Part shown: positions 25,016 through 32,701 of the stretch, piece by piece
Layout: every line of letters begins with the position of its first letter
How positions within the stretch are numbered: position 1 is the stretch's first letter
Source: DATATV01 sp035551355
GTDB taxonomy: Bacteria > Actinomycetota > Actinomycetes > Mycobacteriales > Pseudonocardiaceae
Assembly (NCBI GenBank): GCA_035551355.1
Contig: DASZNF010000137.1
Location: 4,915-68,914 of the forward strand
DNA length: 64,000 nt
Direction of reading: 5' to 3'
Notes under the pieces: model-generated
The model's database searches: none
What the model was told of the DNA's origin: nothing
The model's input: only the letters and a program-made list of their open reading frames with translations
Made by a program: the position numbers and the translations under genes

Positions 25016-25573
25016 ATGTCGGAAACAAGCTCGGACCCTGCCGGCGGCGACGCGACTACCAGCGCCGACGTGCTGATCGAAGTGCCCGGCGTTGCCGATG
25101 GCAGCGAGCTGTGGAGAATCGCCCGTGACTCGAAGACGCTCGATCTGAACTCGTCCTATGCCTACCTGCTGTGGTGCCGGGATTTCGCGCGCACCACGCG
25201 CGTGGCCCGGGTGGGCGGTGTCGTGGCCGGTTTCGTGATCGGCTACGTGCGACCCGACGCGCCGGACACCGTGGTCGTCTGGCAGGTCGCCGTCGACAGC
25301 GCGTACCGCGGCGCCGGACTGGCCGCCCGGCTGCTCGACGGCCTGCTCGGCGGCACGGCGGATCAGGGGGTGCGCTACCTGGAGACCACCGTCACGCGGG
25401 ACAACGTGGCTTCGAACCGAACGTTCACCTCGTTGGCCAAGCGCTGGCAGACCGGTTTCCAGCACACCGAACTTTTTCCGTCCGAGGTGTTTCCCGACGG
25501 TCACGACGCCGAATACCTGTACCGCATCGGGCCGGTGAAAGTCACAACCCCGAGGGGACTGAAAGAAAAGTGA
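25016..25573 (+). CDS. ectA: L-2,4-diaminobutyrate N-acetyltransferase
   Basis: First gene of ectABCD. A 185-residue GNAT enzyme that transfers acetyl from acetyl-CoA to L-2,4-diaminobutyrate. The sequence contains SYAYLLWCRDFARTT with the LNSSYAYLL substrate motif typical of EctA, VVWQVAVDSAYRGAGLAARL with the CoA-binding loop YRGAGLAARL, and ETTVTRDNVASNRTF near the C-terminus. The length matches the family. The stop overlaps the ectB start by four bases (GTGA), indicating coupled translation. Expression probably responds to osmotic stress, but no specific operator can be named. Confidence 0.95.
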   Translation: MSETSSDPAGGDATTSADVLIEVPGVADGSELWRIARDSKTLDLNSSYAYLLWCRDFARTTRVARVGGVVAGFVIGYVRPDAPDTVVVWQVAVDSAYRGAGLAARLLDGLLGGTADQGVRYLETTVTRDNVASNRTFTSLAKRWQTGFQHTELFPSEVFPDGHDAEYLYRIGPVKVTTPRGLKEK

Positions 25574-26835
25574 ACACTTCCGACACGAGCGCCTTCACCA
25601 CGTGGGAATCCGAGGTTCGCAGCTACTGCCGGAACTGGACGGCCGTTTTTGATCAGGCCAAGGGAAGCTGGCTGACCGACGAGCACGGAAACAAGTATCT
25701 GGACTTCTTCGCCGGCGCCGGCGCACTCAACTACGGGCACAACAACCCGATCCTCAAACAGGCGCTGCTGGACTACCTGTCCGAGGACCGTGTGGTGCAC
25801 GCGCTGGACATGTTCACCGTGGCCAAGCGGGACTTCCTGAACACCTTCGGCGACACCGTCCTCATCCCGCGCGGGATGGACGACTACAAGCTGATGTTCC
25901 CCGGCCCGACCGGCGCCAGCGCCGTGGAGGCCGCGCTGAAGCTGGCCCGCAAGGTGACCGGCCGGGAGTCGATCATCAACTTCACCAACGCCTTCCACGG
26001 TATGAGCCTTGGCGCGTTGTCGGTCACCGGTAACTCGATGAAGCGCGGCGGCGCCGGAATTCCGCTGGTGCACGCCACCCCGATGCCGTTCGACAACTAC
26101 CTCGACGGCAAGACCCCGGATTTCCTGTGGTTCGAGTCGCTGCTCAACGACAGCGGCAGCGGGCTCAACCAGCCGGCCGCGGTGATCGTCGAGACGGTGC
26201 AGGGCGAGGGTGGCCTGAACGTGGCGCGCATGGAATGGCTGCGCGGCCTTTCCGAACTGTGCCAGCGGCACGAAATGCTGCTCATCGTCGACGACGTGCA
26301 GATGGGCTGCGGGCGGACCGGCCCGTTCTTCTCCTTCGAGGACGCCGGTATCAAGCCGGACATCATCTGCCTGTCCAAGTCCATCGGCGGCTACGGCACC
26401 CCGATGGCGGTCACCCTGTTCAAGTCGGAGTTGGACGTGTGGGAGCCGGGCGAGCACAACGGCACCTTCCGCGGCTACAGCCCGGCCTTCGTCACCGCGA
26501 CCGCGGCGTTGAAGACCTACTGGAGTGACGAGGCGCTGCAGCAGTCCACCCTGGCCAAGAGTGAGCAGGTCAACGAAGCACTGGACCGGATCGCCATGCA
26601 CACCACCAGCGCCGAGATCACGGTGCGGGGTCGCGGTCTGGCCAAGGGCCTTGCCTTCGCCAACGGCGAACTGGCGGGCAAGGTCACCACCGCCGCGTAC
26701 GAACGCGGCCTGTTGGTGGAGACCTCGGGACCGGACAGCGAGGTGGTCAAGTTGCTGCCCGCGCTGACCACCACCGAGGAGGAGCTCGCCGACGGACTCG
26801 GCCGCCTGTCCGACGCGGTGGCCGCGATCTGCTGA
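25570..26835 (+). CDS. ectB: Diaminobutyrate-2-oxoglutarate transaminase
   Basis: A 421-residue class-III PLP aminotransferase that converts aspartate-4-semialdehyde to L-2,4-diaminobutyrate with glutamate as amino donor. Seen in the sequence: the N-terminal YLDFFAGAGALNYGHN, the PGPTGASAVEAALK cofactor region, FHGMSLGAL, the EGGLNVA and VDDVQMGCGRTG segments, and the Schiff-base lysine K270 in CLSKSIGGYG. The start is GTG 25570 overlapping the ectA stop; the much longer upstream ORF is the shadow of ectA. It is followed by a 91-bp gap with a hairpin before ectC. Confidence 0.96.
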   Translation: MNTSDTSAFTTWESEVRSYCRNWTAVFDQAKGSWLTDEHGNKYLDFFAGAGALNYGHNNPILKQALLDYLSEDRVVHALDMFTVAKRDFLNTFGDTVLIPRGMDDYKLMFPGPTGASAVEAALKLARKVTGRESIINFTNAFHGMSLGALSVTGNSMKRGGAGIPLVHATPMPFDNYLDGKTPDFLWFESLLNDSGSGLNQPAAVIVETVQGEGGLNVARMEWLRGLSELCQRHEMLLIVDDVQMGCGRTGPFFSFEDAGIKPDIICLSKSIGGYGTPMAVTLFKSELDVWEPGEHNGTFRGYSPAFVTATAALKTYWSDEALQQSTLAKSEQVNEALDRIAMHTTSAEITVRGRGLAKGLAFANGELAGKVTTAAYERGLLVETSGPDSEVVKLLPALTTTEEELADGLGRLSDAVAAIC

Positions 26836-26849
26836 GGCCCTGACCTGCA

Positions 26850-26878
26850 CAAGCACCGGCGGGGAGCGCCGGTGCTTG
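26850..26878 (+). promoter_or_regulatory. Intercistronic hairpin between ectB and ectC
   Basis: Bases 26850-26860 (caagcaccggc) pair perfectly with 26868-26878 around a 7-nt loop, 15 bases after the ectB stop. There is no T-run. It may stabilise the upstream message or partly terminate transcription, giving different levels of ectAB and ectCD. Confidence 0.6.
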
Positions 26879-26926
26879 CGCAGGCCCATGTCGCCGAAGT
26901 GGATCACGACAGAAGGAGGCACAAGG

Positions 26927-27319
26927 ATGATCGTTCGGTCTCTGCAGGAGGTCACCGACACCGATCGGGACGTCATTACGCCGAACTGGCGAAGTAAACG
27001 GATCGTGCTGGCCCAGGACAACCCCACGTTCTCGGTGCACGAGACGGTGCTGAACGCGGGCTCGGTCAACGACTTCTGGTACGCCGAACACGTCGAGGCG
27101 GTCTTCGTCGTCGCCGGCGAGGGTGAGCTGCTGGACAAGGAGACGGGCGTCACCTACCAGCTCGCGCCGGGCAGCCTGTACCTGCTCAACGGCCATGAGC
27201 ACCACCAGCTGCGGCCCAAGACCGAGATGCGCACCATCTGCGTGTTCAACCCGCCGGTGACCGGGCAAGAGGTGCACGACGACGAAGGCCGCTACCCGGT
27301 GGTCAAGCTGGGAAGCTGA
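26927..27319 (+). CDS. ectC: L-ectoine synthase
   Basis: A 130-residue cupin that cyclises N-gamma-acetyl-diaminobutyrate to ectoine. It starts MIVRSLQEVTDT, a hallmark of EctC, and contains WRSKRIVLAQD, here NWRSKRIVLA, then NDFWYAEHVEAVFVVAGEGEL with the cupin metal-binding glutamate and histidine-region residues, and YLLNGHEHHQLRP with further metal ligands. The Shine-Dalgarno sequence AGAAGGAGG (26911-26919) is the strongest in the operon. The gene ends ten bases before ectD. Confidence 0.97.
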   Translation: MIVRSLQEVTDTDRDVITPNWRSKRIVLAQDNPTFSVHETVLNAGSVNDFWYAEHVEAVFVVAGEGELLDKETGVTYQLAPGSLYLLNGHEHHQLRPKTEMRTICVFNPPVTGQEVHDDEGRYPVVKLGS

Positions 27320-27329
27320 GGAAGGTTTC

Positions 27330-28241
27330 ATGACCGCAGTTGAGAGTCCGACCCAGGACGACTATCCGACCCGCCTCTCCGGGCCGGCCGCGACGATGCC
27401 GCGGATGGACCCCACGGTGTGGTCGGAGGGCACGGAATACGCCGCCGGACCGCTCAGTCCCGGTGAGGTGGCCAGCTACGACGCCAACGGTTTCCTGATC
27501 ACCGAGGGGCTGTTGTCCGTCGCCGAGGTGACCAGCTACCAGAAGGAGCTCAACCGGCTGGCCGCCGACCCGCGGCTGGGCGGGGACGAGCGGGTCGTGG
27601 TGGAGAAGTCCTCGGCCGAGGTCCGGTCGATCTTCGACGTGCACAAGATCAGCCCGCTGATCGAGCAGTTGGTCCGTGACCCGCGGGTGCTCGGGCGGGC
27701 CCGTCAGGTCCTGGGTTCCGAGGTGTACCTGCACCAGTGCCGGGTGAACTACCTGCCCGGCTTCAAGGGCACCGGGTTCTACTGGCACTCGGATTTCGAA
27801 ACCTGGCATGCCGAGGACGGCATGCCGAAACCGCGGGCGTGCAGCATCTCCATCGCGCTGACCGACAACCACCCGTACAACGGCGGCCTGATGGTGCTGC
27901 CCGGTTCGCACCGAAGCTTCGTGTCCTGCATCGGCGAGACGCCCTCGGATCATTACCAGAACTCCCTGCAGGAGCAGGAGATCGGTGTGCCGAGCAAGGA
28001 TCAGATCGCCGAGCTGACCGCGGAGCACGGAGTCGACCAGTTCACCGGACCGGCCGGTTCGGCGCTGCTGTTCGACAGCAACATCATGCATGGCTCGGGC
28101 AACAACATCACTCCGTACCCGAGGTCGAACATCTTCATGGTGTTCAACAGTGTGGACAACGCACTGGTCGCACCGTTCGCGGCGCCCGCGCCGCGGCCGG
28201 AGTTCATCGCCAGCCGGGACTTCACTCCGGTGACGCGCTGA
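27330..28241 (+). CDS. ectD: Ectoine hydroxylase
   Basis: A 303-residue non-heme iron, 2-oxoglutarate-dependent dioxygenase that forms 5-hydroxyectoine. The facial-triad ligands are H153 and D155 in FYWHSDFETWH and H254 in NIMHGSGNN, matching characterised EctD enzymes. The ectoine-specific signature around FYWHSDFETWHAEDGMP is intact, as is the 2-oxoglutarate-binding arginine region PRSNIFMVFN. It follows ectC by ten bases, so the cell should make both ectoine and hydroxyectoine from one message. Confidence 0.97.
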   Translation: MTAVESPTQDDYPTRLSGPAATMPRMDPTVWSEGTEYAAGPLSPGEVASYDANGFLITEGLLSVAEVTSYQKELNRLAADPRLGGDERVVVEKSSAEVRSIFDVHKISPLIEQLVRDPRVLGRARQVLGSEVYLHQCRVNYLPGFKGTGFYWHSDFETWHAEDGMPKPRACSISIALTDNHPYNGGLMVLPGSHRSFVSCIGETPSDHYQNSLQEQEIGVPSKDQIAELTAEHGVDQFTGPAGSALLFDSNIMHGSGNNITPYPRSNIFMVFNSVDNALVAPFAAPAPRPEFIASRDFTPVTR

Positions 28242-28301
28242 TCGTCCGGTAGATCGGTCAAGCGGTCGCTTGCCCTTGTAACCGGTCGGGTGCGTTCTGT
28301 T

Positions 28302-28394
28302 AAGGTAGGCGCACTTCCACGGTGCATGATCAAGAGCAAGCCGGAGTTTCGCTCGGGGTGAACCCCGGACTGCTGTTGACCACGACGTGGAACA
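28302..28394 (+). other. Possible small transcript or leader in the ectD-SARP gap
   Basis: The 401-bp gap between ectD and the regulator gene has no conserved gene. It contains a TAAGGT -10-like box (28302-28307), a 12-codon frame from ATG 28326 to TGA 28361 (MIKSKPEFRSG), and then the strong hairpin at 28395-28433. Together these would define a transcript of about 120 nt. There is no clear ribosome-binding site. I see nothing definite in 28434-28642. Confidence 0.3.
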
Positions 28395-28433
28395 GGCTCC
28401 GGGGGTCCGGATCGGGACTGGACCCCCGGAGCC
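28395..28433 (+). terminator. Strong hairpin downstream of ectD
   Basis: A perfect 14-bp stem (ggctccgggggtcc at 28395-28408 with 28420-28433) encloses an 11-nt loop. It lies 154 bases after the ectD stop and could end the ect operon or the small transcript proposed just upstream. No T-run follows. Confidence 0.65.
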
Positions 28434-28642
28434 ATCCCATGTCCAGGCCCGTTGCGCGCCACGGAAACCCCGGATCCCCGCGTCTGGCCCAGTTCCACCG
28501 CGTCCGTCCAGTCCATCCGGTTACGCCAACCGGTTGACGCGATCCGTATCGGGTGTCCCCGCCCGACCGGCTTCCGTAGTTTGGGGCCGGATGTCGGCCC
28601 GGCCCCCGGGCGGCCGGCGTGGGGGATGGCGCGGAGGCGTGC

Positions 28643-31537
28643 ATGGCGAAGCCGGACAACCCGGAGACTTCCGAAAACGGTGACAGAACCGGACTTCCGG
28701 CCGGGCGAGCCGACGACGGGTTGCGGCTGCGGGTACTCGGCCCGGTGACCCTGTCCGCGGACGGACGGTCCCTCGTGGTGGGCGGGCCCGGTGCGCGCGG
28801 GCTGTTACTGCTGCTGGCGCTGGGCGTCAACCAGGTGGTGTCCATGGCGCGCATCGTGGACGGACTGTGGGGCGATCACCCGCCGGCCAGCGCGCGCACC
28901 ATCGTTCATGGATATGTGTCGAGGTTGCGGCGCACCCTGTCCGACGCCGATCCGGGCGGGCGGGTCGCGCGGATTCGCACCCAGCCGCCCGGGTACGCGC
29001 TGGAACTGGACGAGTCGCACATCGACCTGTTCACCGCGCGCCGGTTGCTGGTGGCCGCGCGGGGCAATCCGGCGGCGCGGCGGGCGGAACTCCTTCGGGC
29101 CGCGGCCGATCTGTGGAGCGGGCCGACCCCGGTCGAACCGCCGGTCAGCGCGGTCGTGGTGGAGATCGACGATCTGCGCCTGGTGATCACCGCCGAGCGC
29201 ATCGAGGCCGAACTGGAACTGGGCCGGCACGCCGAACTGGTCGGCGAGTTGCGCCGGCTGGTGCGCGCCCACCCGTTCGACGAAACCCTTGTGGGCCAAC
29301 TGATCCGCGCGTTACACGGGTCCGGGCAACGGGCCGAGGCGCTGGAGCGCTACGCCGAGTTCCGCCGCCGGGTGGCCGACGAACTCGGTATCGACCCCGG
29401 GCCGCGACTGCGCCAGCTGCACGCGATGCTGCTGCGCGACGAGCTGACCCCGGTGCCGGACGCGCCGGTGGTCGCCGAACCGGTGCCCGCGGCCGCGCAC
29501 CGGCCGCCGGTGCCGGCCCAGCTGCCCCCGGCGACCTCGGCCTTCATCGGCCGGGAGCCGGAACTGGCCTGGCTGGACCGGTTGCCCGCGGCGCGCACCG
29601 GCGCGGCCCCGGTGCTGGCCGTGTTGTCCGGGCCGGCCGGGGTGGGCAAGAGCGCGCTGGCGATCACCTGGGGGCACCGGTCGGCCGCGGTGTTCCCGGA
29701 CGGGGTGTTGTTCGCCGCGCTGGGCGGCTCGGCCCCCGGCCATCCGCCGCGCTCCGCGGTGGAAGTGTTGCCGCGCTTCCTGTTGGCGCTGGGCGTGCCC
29801 GGGGTGGACCTGCCCGACGAGCCGGACGAGCAGGCCGCGCTGTACCGGTCGCTGCTGGCCAACCGGCGGATGCTGGTGGTGCTGGACGATGTGCGCGACT
29901 CCGAGCACGTCCGGCCGCTGCTGCCCGGCGGGCCGGGCTCGCTGGTGGTGGTGACCAGCCGGCGGCGGCTGGACGGGCTGGTGGCCTCCAGCGGGGCGCG
30001 CCGACTGATGCTCGGGCCGCTGCCGGACGAACCGGCGGCCACCCTGATCGCCGACACCGCGGCCGAGGCCGGGGTGTCCATGTCCGGGGAGCAGGCCGCG
30101 GAATTCGCCGCGCTGTGCGGAAATCTGCCGTTGGCGCTGCGCGTGGTGGCCGCCCGGCTGGCCGCCCACCCGACCCGCTCGGCCGACGGGCTGTTGTCCG
30201 AACTGGCCGATGAGCGCACCCGGTTGGCCGCGCTGGACATCGAGTACGCCGACACCAGCGTGCGGGCGGCGCTGGACGTGTCCTACCGGGGTCTGCACCC
30301 GGCGATCGGCGGCGCGTTCCGGATGCTGGGTCTGGTGCCCGGGCCCAGCGTCGATCCGTATGTGGTGGCCGCGTTGTGCGACACCGATGTGCCCGGCGCG
30401 GCCCGGCGGCTCCACGCACTGGCCGAGGCCAACCTGATCGAGGAGACCGGCGAGCAGCGCTACGCCATGCACGACCTGGTTCGCTTGTACGCCAAGGAAC
30501 TGGCCGCGACCGACCGGCAGGAGGCGCACCGCGGGTACGCCGCCGACCAGGCCGCGCGCCGGTTGCTGGCCTACTACCTGGCCACCTGCGACCAGGCCCG
30601 GCGGCTGCTCTACCCGCCCCGCGACGACCTGGACTTCGCCGCACAGCACCGCAGGCCGGCCCGGCCGGTGCTGGCCCGGGCCGAGCACGCGCTGGCCTGG
30701 TTCGAGGCGGAGTGGGTCAACCTGACCGCGCTGCTGGACGCCACGGTCGCCGCCGACCGGCACGCCGAGGCCTGGCAACTGGTGGCGCTGGGCTCGCACT
30801 ACCTGACCACCCGGGGCCGGTATCCGGAGTGGTCGCACTGGGCGCACACCGGACTGGCCTCGGCCCGGGCCGCCGGGGATTCCTCGGGCGAGGCGCTGAT
30901 GCTGATCGTGCTGGCCACCGCGCGTACCCGCTACGGCCAGGCCGCCGACGCGCTGGCCGACGCCCGCAACGCGTTGCGGGTGGCCACCGAACTGGGCGAC
31001 TCCCGGTTGATCCGCACCGCGCTGGGCAATGTGGCGGGCGGGCTGTACTGGCAGGGCCGGCTGCCCGAGGCGCTGGCCTGCGACCAGGAGTCCTACCGGT
31101 TGTCGGTGGCCGCGGACGACCGGATGGGGCAGGCCCACGCGCTGAACAACATGGCCCAGGTGGAACGGGAACTGGACCGGCACACCGAGGCGGCCGAACA
31201 TGCCCGGGCCGCGGCCGAGTTGTTCGCCGGCATCGGCGACGACGGGCACCATCTGATGGCGCTGAACAACCTGGTCGAGCTGCACCTGGACGCGGGCCGG
31301 GCGGACGAGGCCGAGCCGTTGGTGCGCCAGGCTCTTGTGCTGTCCGCGACCGGGCGGCCGGACCTGCAGCAGGCGTTCGCCCGGGAGCTGCACGGCCGGG
31401 TGATGCTGGCCAAGGGGGACCCGGGCGCGGCCGAGGAACTGCGGGCGGCGCTGGCGCTGACCGAGTCGCTGGCCGCGCCGCGGGCGGCCCAGTTGCGCGA
31501 ACTGGTCGCCGGTCTGCCGGAAAACGGCAGGTCGTGA
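28643..31537 (+). CDS. SARP-family regulator with NB-ARC ATPase and TPR domains (AfsR-like)
   Basis: A 964-residue regulator. Residues ~28-120 form an OmpR-type winged helix (LRLRVLGPVTLSADGRSLVV start, shortened here to LRVLGPV, then TIVHGYVSRLRRTL). Residues ~122-265 form the bacterial transcriptional activator domain (ELVGELRRLVRAHPFDE region, ending GIDPGPRLRQLH). Residues ~300-570 form an NB-ARC ATPase with Walker A GPAGVGKS (~330) and Walker B LVVLDD. The C-terminal third carries TPR repeats (ALNNMAQVERELDRH, ALNNLVELHLDAG). SARPs usually activate secondary-metabolite genes, but no biosynthetic cluster adjoins it. ATG 28643 has GGAGG five bases upstream. Confidence 0.93.
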   Translation: MAKPDNPETSENGDRTGLPAGRADDGLRLRVLGPVTLSADGRSLVVGGPGARGLLLLLALGVNQVVSMARIVDGLWGDHPPASARTIVHGYVSRLRRTLSDADPGGRVARIRTQPPGYALELDESHIDLFTARRLLVAARGNPAARRAELLRAAADLWSGPTPVEPPVSAVVVEIDDLRLVITAERIEAELELGRHAELVGELRRLVRAHPFDETLVGQLIRALHGSGQRAEALERYAEFRRRVADELGIDPGPRLRQLHAMLLRDELTPVPDAPVVAEPVPAAAHRPPVPAQLPPATSAFIGREPELAWLDRLPAARTGAAPVLAVLSGPAGVGKSALAITWGHRSAAVFPDGVLFAALGGSAPGHPPRSAVEVLPRFLLALGVPGVDLPDEPDEQAALYRSLLANRRMLVVLDDVRDSEHVRPLLPGGPGSLVVVTSRRRLDGLVASSGARRLMLGPLPDEPAATLIADTAAEAGVSMSGEQAAEFAALCGNLPLALRVVAARLAAHPTRSADGLLSELADERTRLAALDIEYADTSVRAALDVSYRGLHPAIGGAFRMLGLVPGPSVDPYVVAALCDTDVPGAARRLHALAEANLIEETGEQRYAMHDLVRLYAKELAATDRQEAHRGYAADQAARRLLAYYLATCDQARRLLYPPRDDLDFAAQHRRPARPVLARAEHALAWFEAEWVNLTALLDATVAADRHAEAWQLVALGSHYLTTRGRYPEWSHWAHTGLASARAAGDSSGEALMLIVLATARTRYGQAADALADARNALRVATELGDSRLIRTALGNVAGGLYWQGRLPEALACDQESYRLSVAADDRMGQAHALNNMAQVERELDRHTEAAEHARAAAELFAGIGDDGHHLMALNNLVELHLDAGRADEAEPLVRQALVLSATGRPDLQQAFARELHGRVMLAKGDPGAAEELRAALALTESLAAPRAAQLRELVAGLPENGRS

Positions 31538-31627
31538 GCTCGCCGTTCACCTGGTTAGCAAACAGTTAGTGCACGTACAGGCGGGACTGCCAGGGTGGTC
31601 GGCGTCGGGAATTCATCCGTCCCGGCA

Positions 31628-31710
31628 CCCGGGCGGCCCTGGGGCCACATGGGAGTCGGCCGCCCGGGGTCCGGCCCGGTCGGTGCCTGTTGGGGGAGGT
31701 GCCGACCGGG
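31628..31710. terminator. Two inverted repeats between convergent genes
   Basis: The first repeat pairs cccgggcggcc (31628-31638) with 31658-31668. The second pairs 31675-31687 with 31698-31710 (nine Watson-Crick pairs cccggtcgg/ccgaccggg plus an inner tgcc/ggtg with two wobbles). They lie between the stops of the SARP gene and the SGNH hydrolase gene and are likely to terminate transcription from both sides. Confidence 0.65.
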
Positions 31711-31727
31711 TCGATGTCCTTTCCGGC

Positions 31728-32507
31728 TCACTTTCGGGGCAGGGGCGTGAGTTCCGGGCGCTTGGGGGCCAGATCGTCGCCGGAGGAGCGGCCGCGCAGG
31801 TGGCGGCTGATCCACGGGACGAAGTGCTGCCGGGTCCATTCCAGGTCCGAGCGGCGCAGATCCAGCCAGGCCGGGCGGGGCGCGTCCGGCCACGGCTCGT
31901 CCCACCGGCCGTCGCGATCGGGGTCCACGGTCACCCCGAGCACGCCCGCGGCCCGCAGCGCGACCCGCTGGTGACCCTCGGAGGAGAGGTGCAGCCGGTC
32001 GTCGCTCCACGCCCGCGGGTGGTGCAGCGCGGCCATCGACCACAGGTCCACCACGTAGACGTCGTGCCGGTCGGCGATGGCCCGCAGATGGCCGTTGTAG
32101 GTGGCCACCCGGCCGCGGACCCGGCGTAGCACCGGGGTGTCCCGGGTGTCGAAACCGGTGAACAGCACCACGTCGCTGCCGGCCGCACGGAGTTCGGCGA
32201 CCGCGTCGTCGACCACGCCGGCCAGGGTGTCCGGGTCGCCGCCCGGGCGCAGGATGTCGTTGCCGCCCGCGCAGAAGGTGACCAGGTCGGCATGGGTTTC
32301 CAGGGCGTAGGGGAGCTGGTCGGCCAGCACCTGGTGCAGGTACTTGCCGCGCACCGCGAGGTTGGCGTAGCGCAGGCCGGGGGCGTCCCGGGCGAGTAGT
32401 TCGGCCAGGCGGTCGGCCCAGCCGCGGAAGGTACCGTCGGGCCCGGGGTCGTTGAGCCCCTCGGTGAAGCTGTCCCCGATGGCCACGTAGTTCTGCCAAC
32501 TGTGCAC
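31728..32507 (-). CDS. SGNH/GDSL-family hydrolase
   Basis: A 259-residue protein of the SGNH hydrolase fold. Block I is AIGDSFTEG with the nucleophile serine, block III is the CAGGNDI segment with oxyanion asparagine, and block V is WSDDRLHLSSEGH with the catalytic aspartate-histidine pair. No signal peptide is present, so an intracellular esterase or acetylhydrolase is likely; the substrate is unknown. GTG 32507 is preceded by GGGGAGA six bases away, which favours it over the upstream ATGs at 32567 and 32546. It is divergent from nagA and shares a 194-bp promoter region with it. Confidence 0.87.
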   Translation of the reverse strand: MHSWQNYVAIGDSFTEGLNDPGPDGTFRGWADRLAELLARDAPGLRYANLAVRGKYLHQVLADQLPYALETHADLVTFCAGGNDILRPGGDPDTLAGVVDDAVAELRAAGSDVVLFTGFDTRDTPVLRRVRGRVATYNGHLRAIADRHDVYVVDLWSMAALHHPRAWSDDRLHLSSEGHQRVALRAAGVLGVTVDPDRDGRWDEPWPDAPRPAWLDLRRSDLEWTRQHFVPWISRHLRGRSSGDDLAPKRPELTPLPRK

Positions 32508-32596
32508 CGTATGTCTCCCCGCCTGCTGGTCGTGCTGGCCGCGCATGTGCTTCGCGTCGGTCAACAACTGTATAGCCCAGCTAATTGAAAGTGAAT

Positions 32597-32621
32597 TCGC
32601 GGGTTATTTTCATTGTATACT
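32597..32621 (+). promoter_or_regulatory. Candidate nagA promoter
   Basis: A good -10 box TATACT lies at 32616-32621 in an AT-rich patch, unusual for this genome. The -35 is weak (GAATTC, 17 bases upstream). Transcription would start near 32628, upstream of the DasR-type operator at 32675-32690. Confidence 0.45.
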
Positions 32622-32674
32622 GTCTTAATGTCAGAAGTTCACTGGACGAGAGGGCTGGTTGCCAGTAACTTCGT

Positions 32675-32690
32675 AATGGTCTGGACCAAT
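32675..32690. promoter_or_regulatory. DasR-type operator (dre) before nagA
   Basis: The 16-mer aatggtctggaccaat has the core GGTC-N2-GACC and is near-palindromic, matching the DasR consensus actggtctagaccact at 12 of 16 positions. It lies between the promoter and the Shine-Dalgarno site of nagA, where a bound regulator could block elongation. Confidence 0.82.
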
Positions 32691-32701
32691 CGGGAGGACC
32701 G

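Noticed and set aside
29312..31393. A 693-codon minus-strand frame across the SARP gene.
   Set aside because: No motifs; the plus strand carries SARP, NB-ARC and TPR signatures throughout.
25016..31537. Ectoine genes and the SARP gene as one biosynthetic cluster.
   Set aside because: ectABCD is a complete self-standing osmolyte pathway, a hairpin and 401 bp separate it from the SARP gene, and no other biosynthetic enzymes adjoin.
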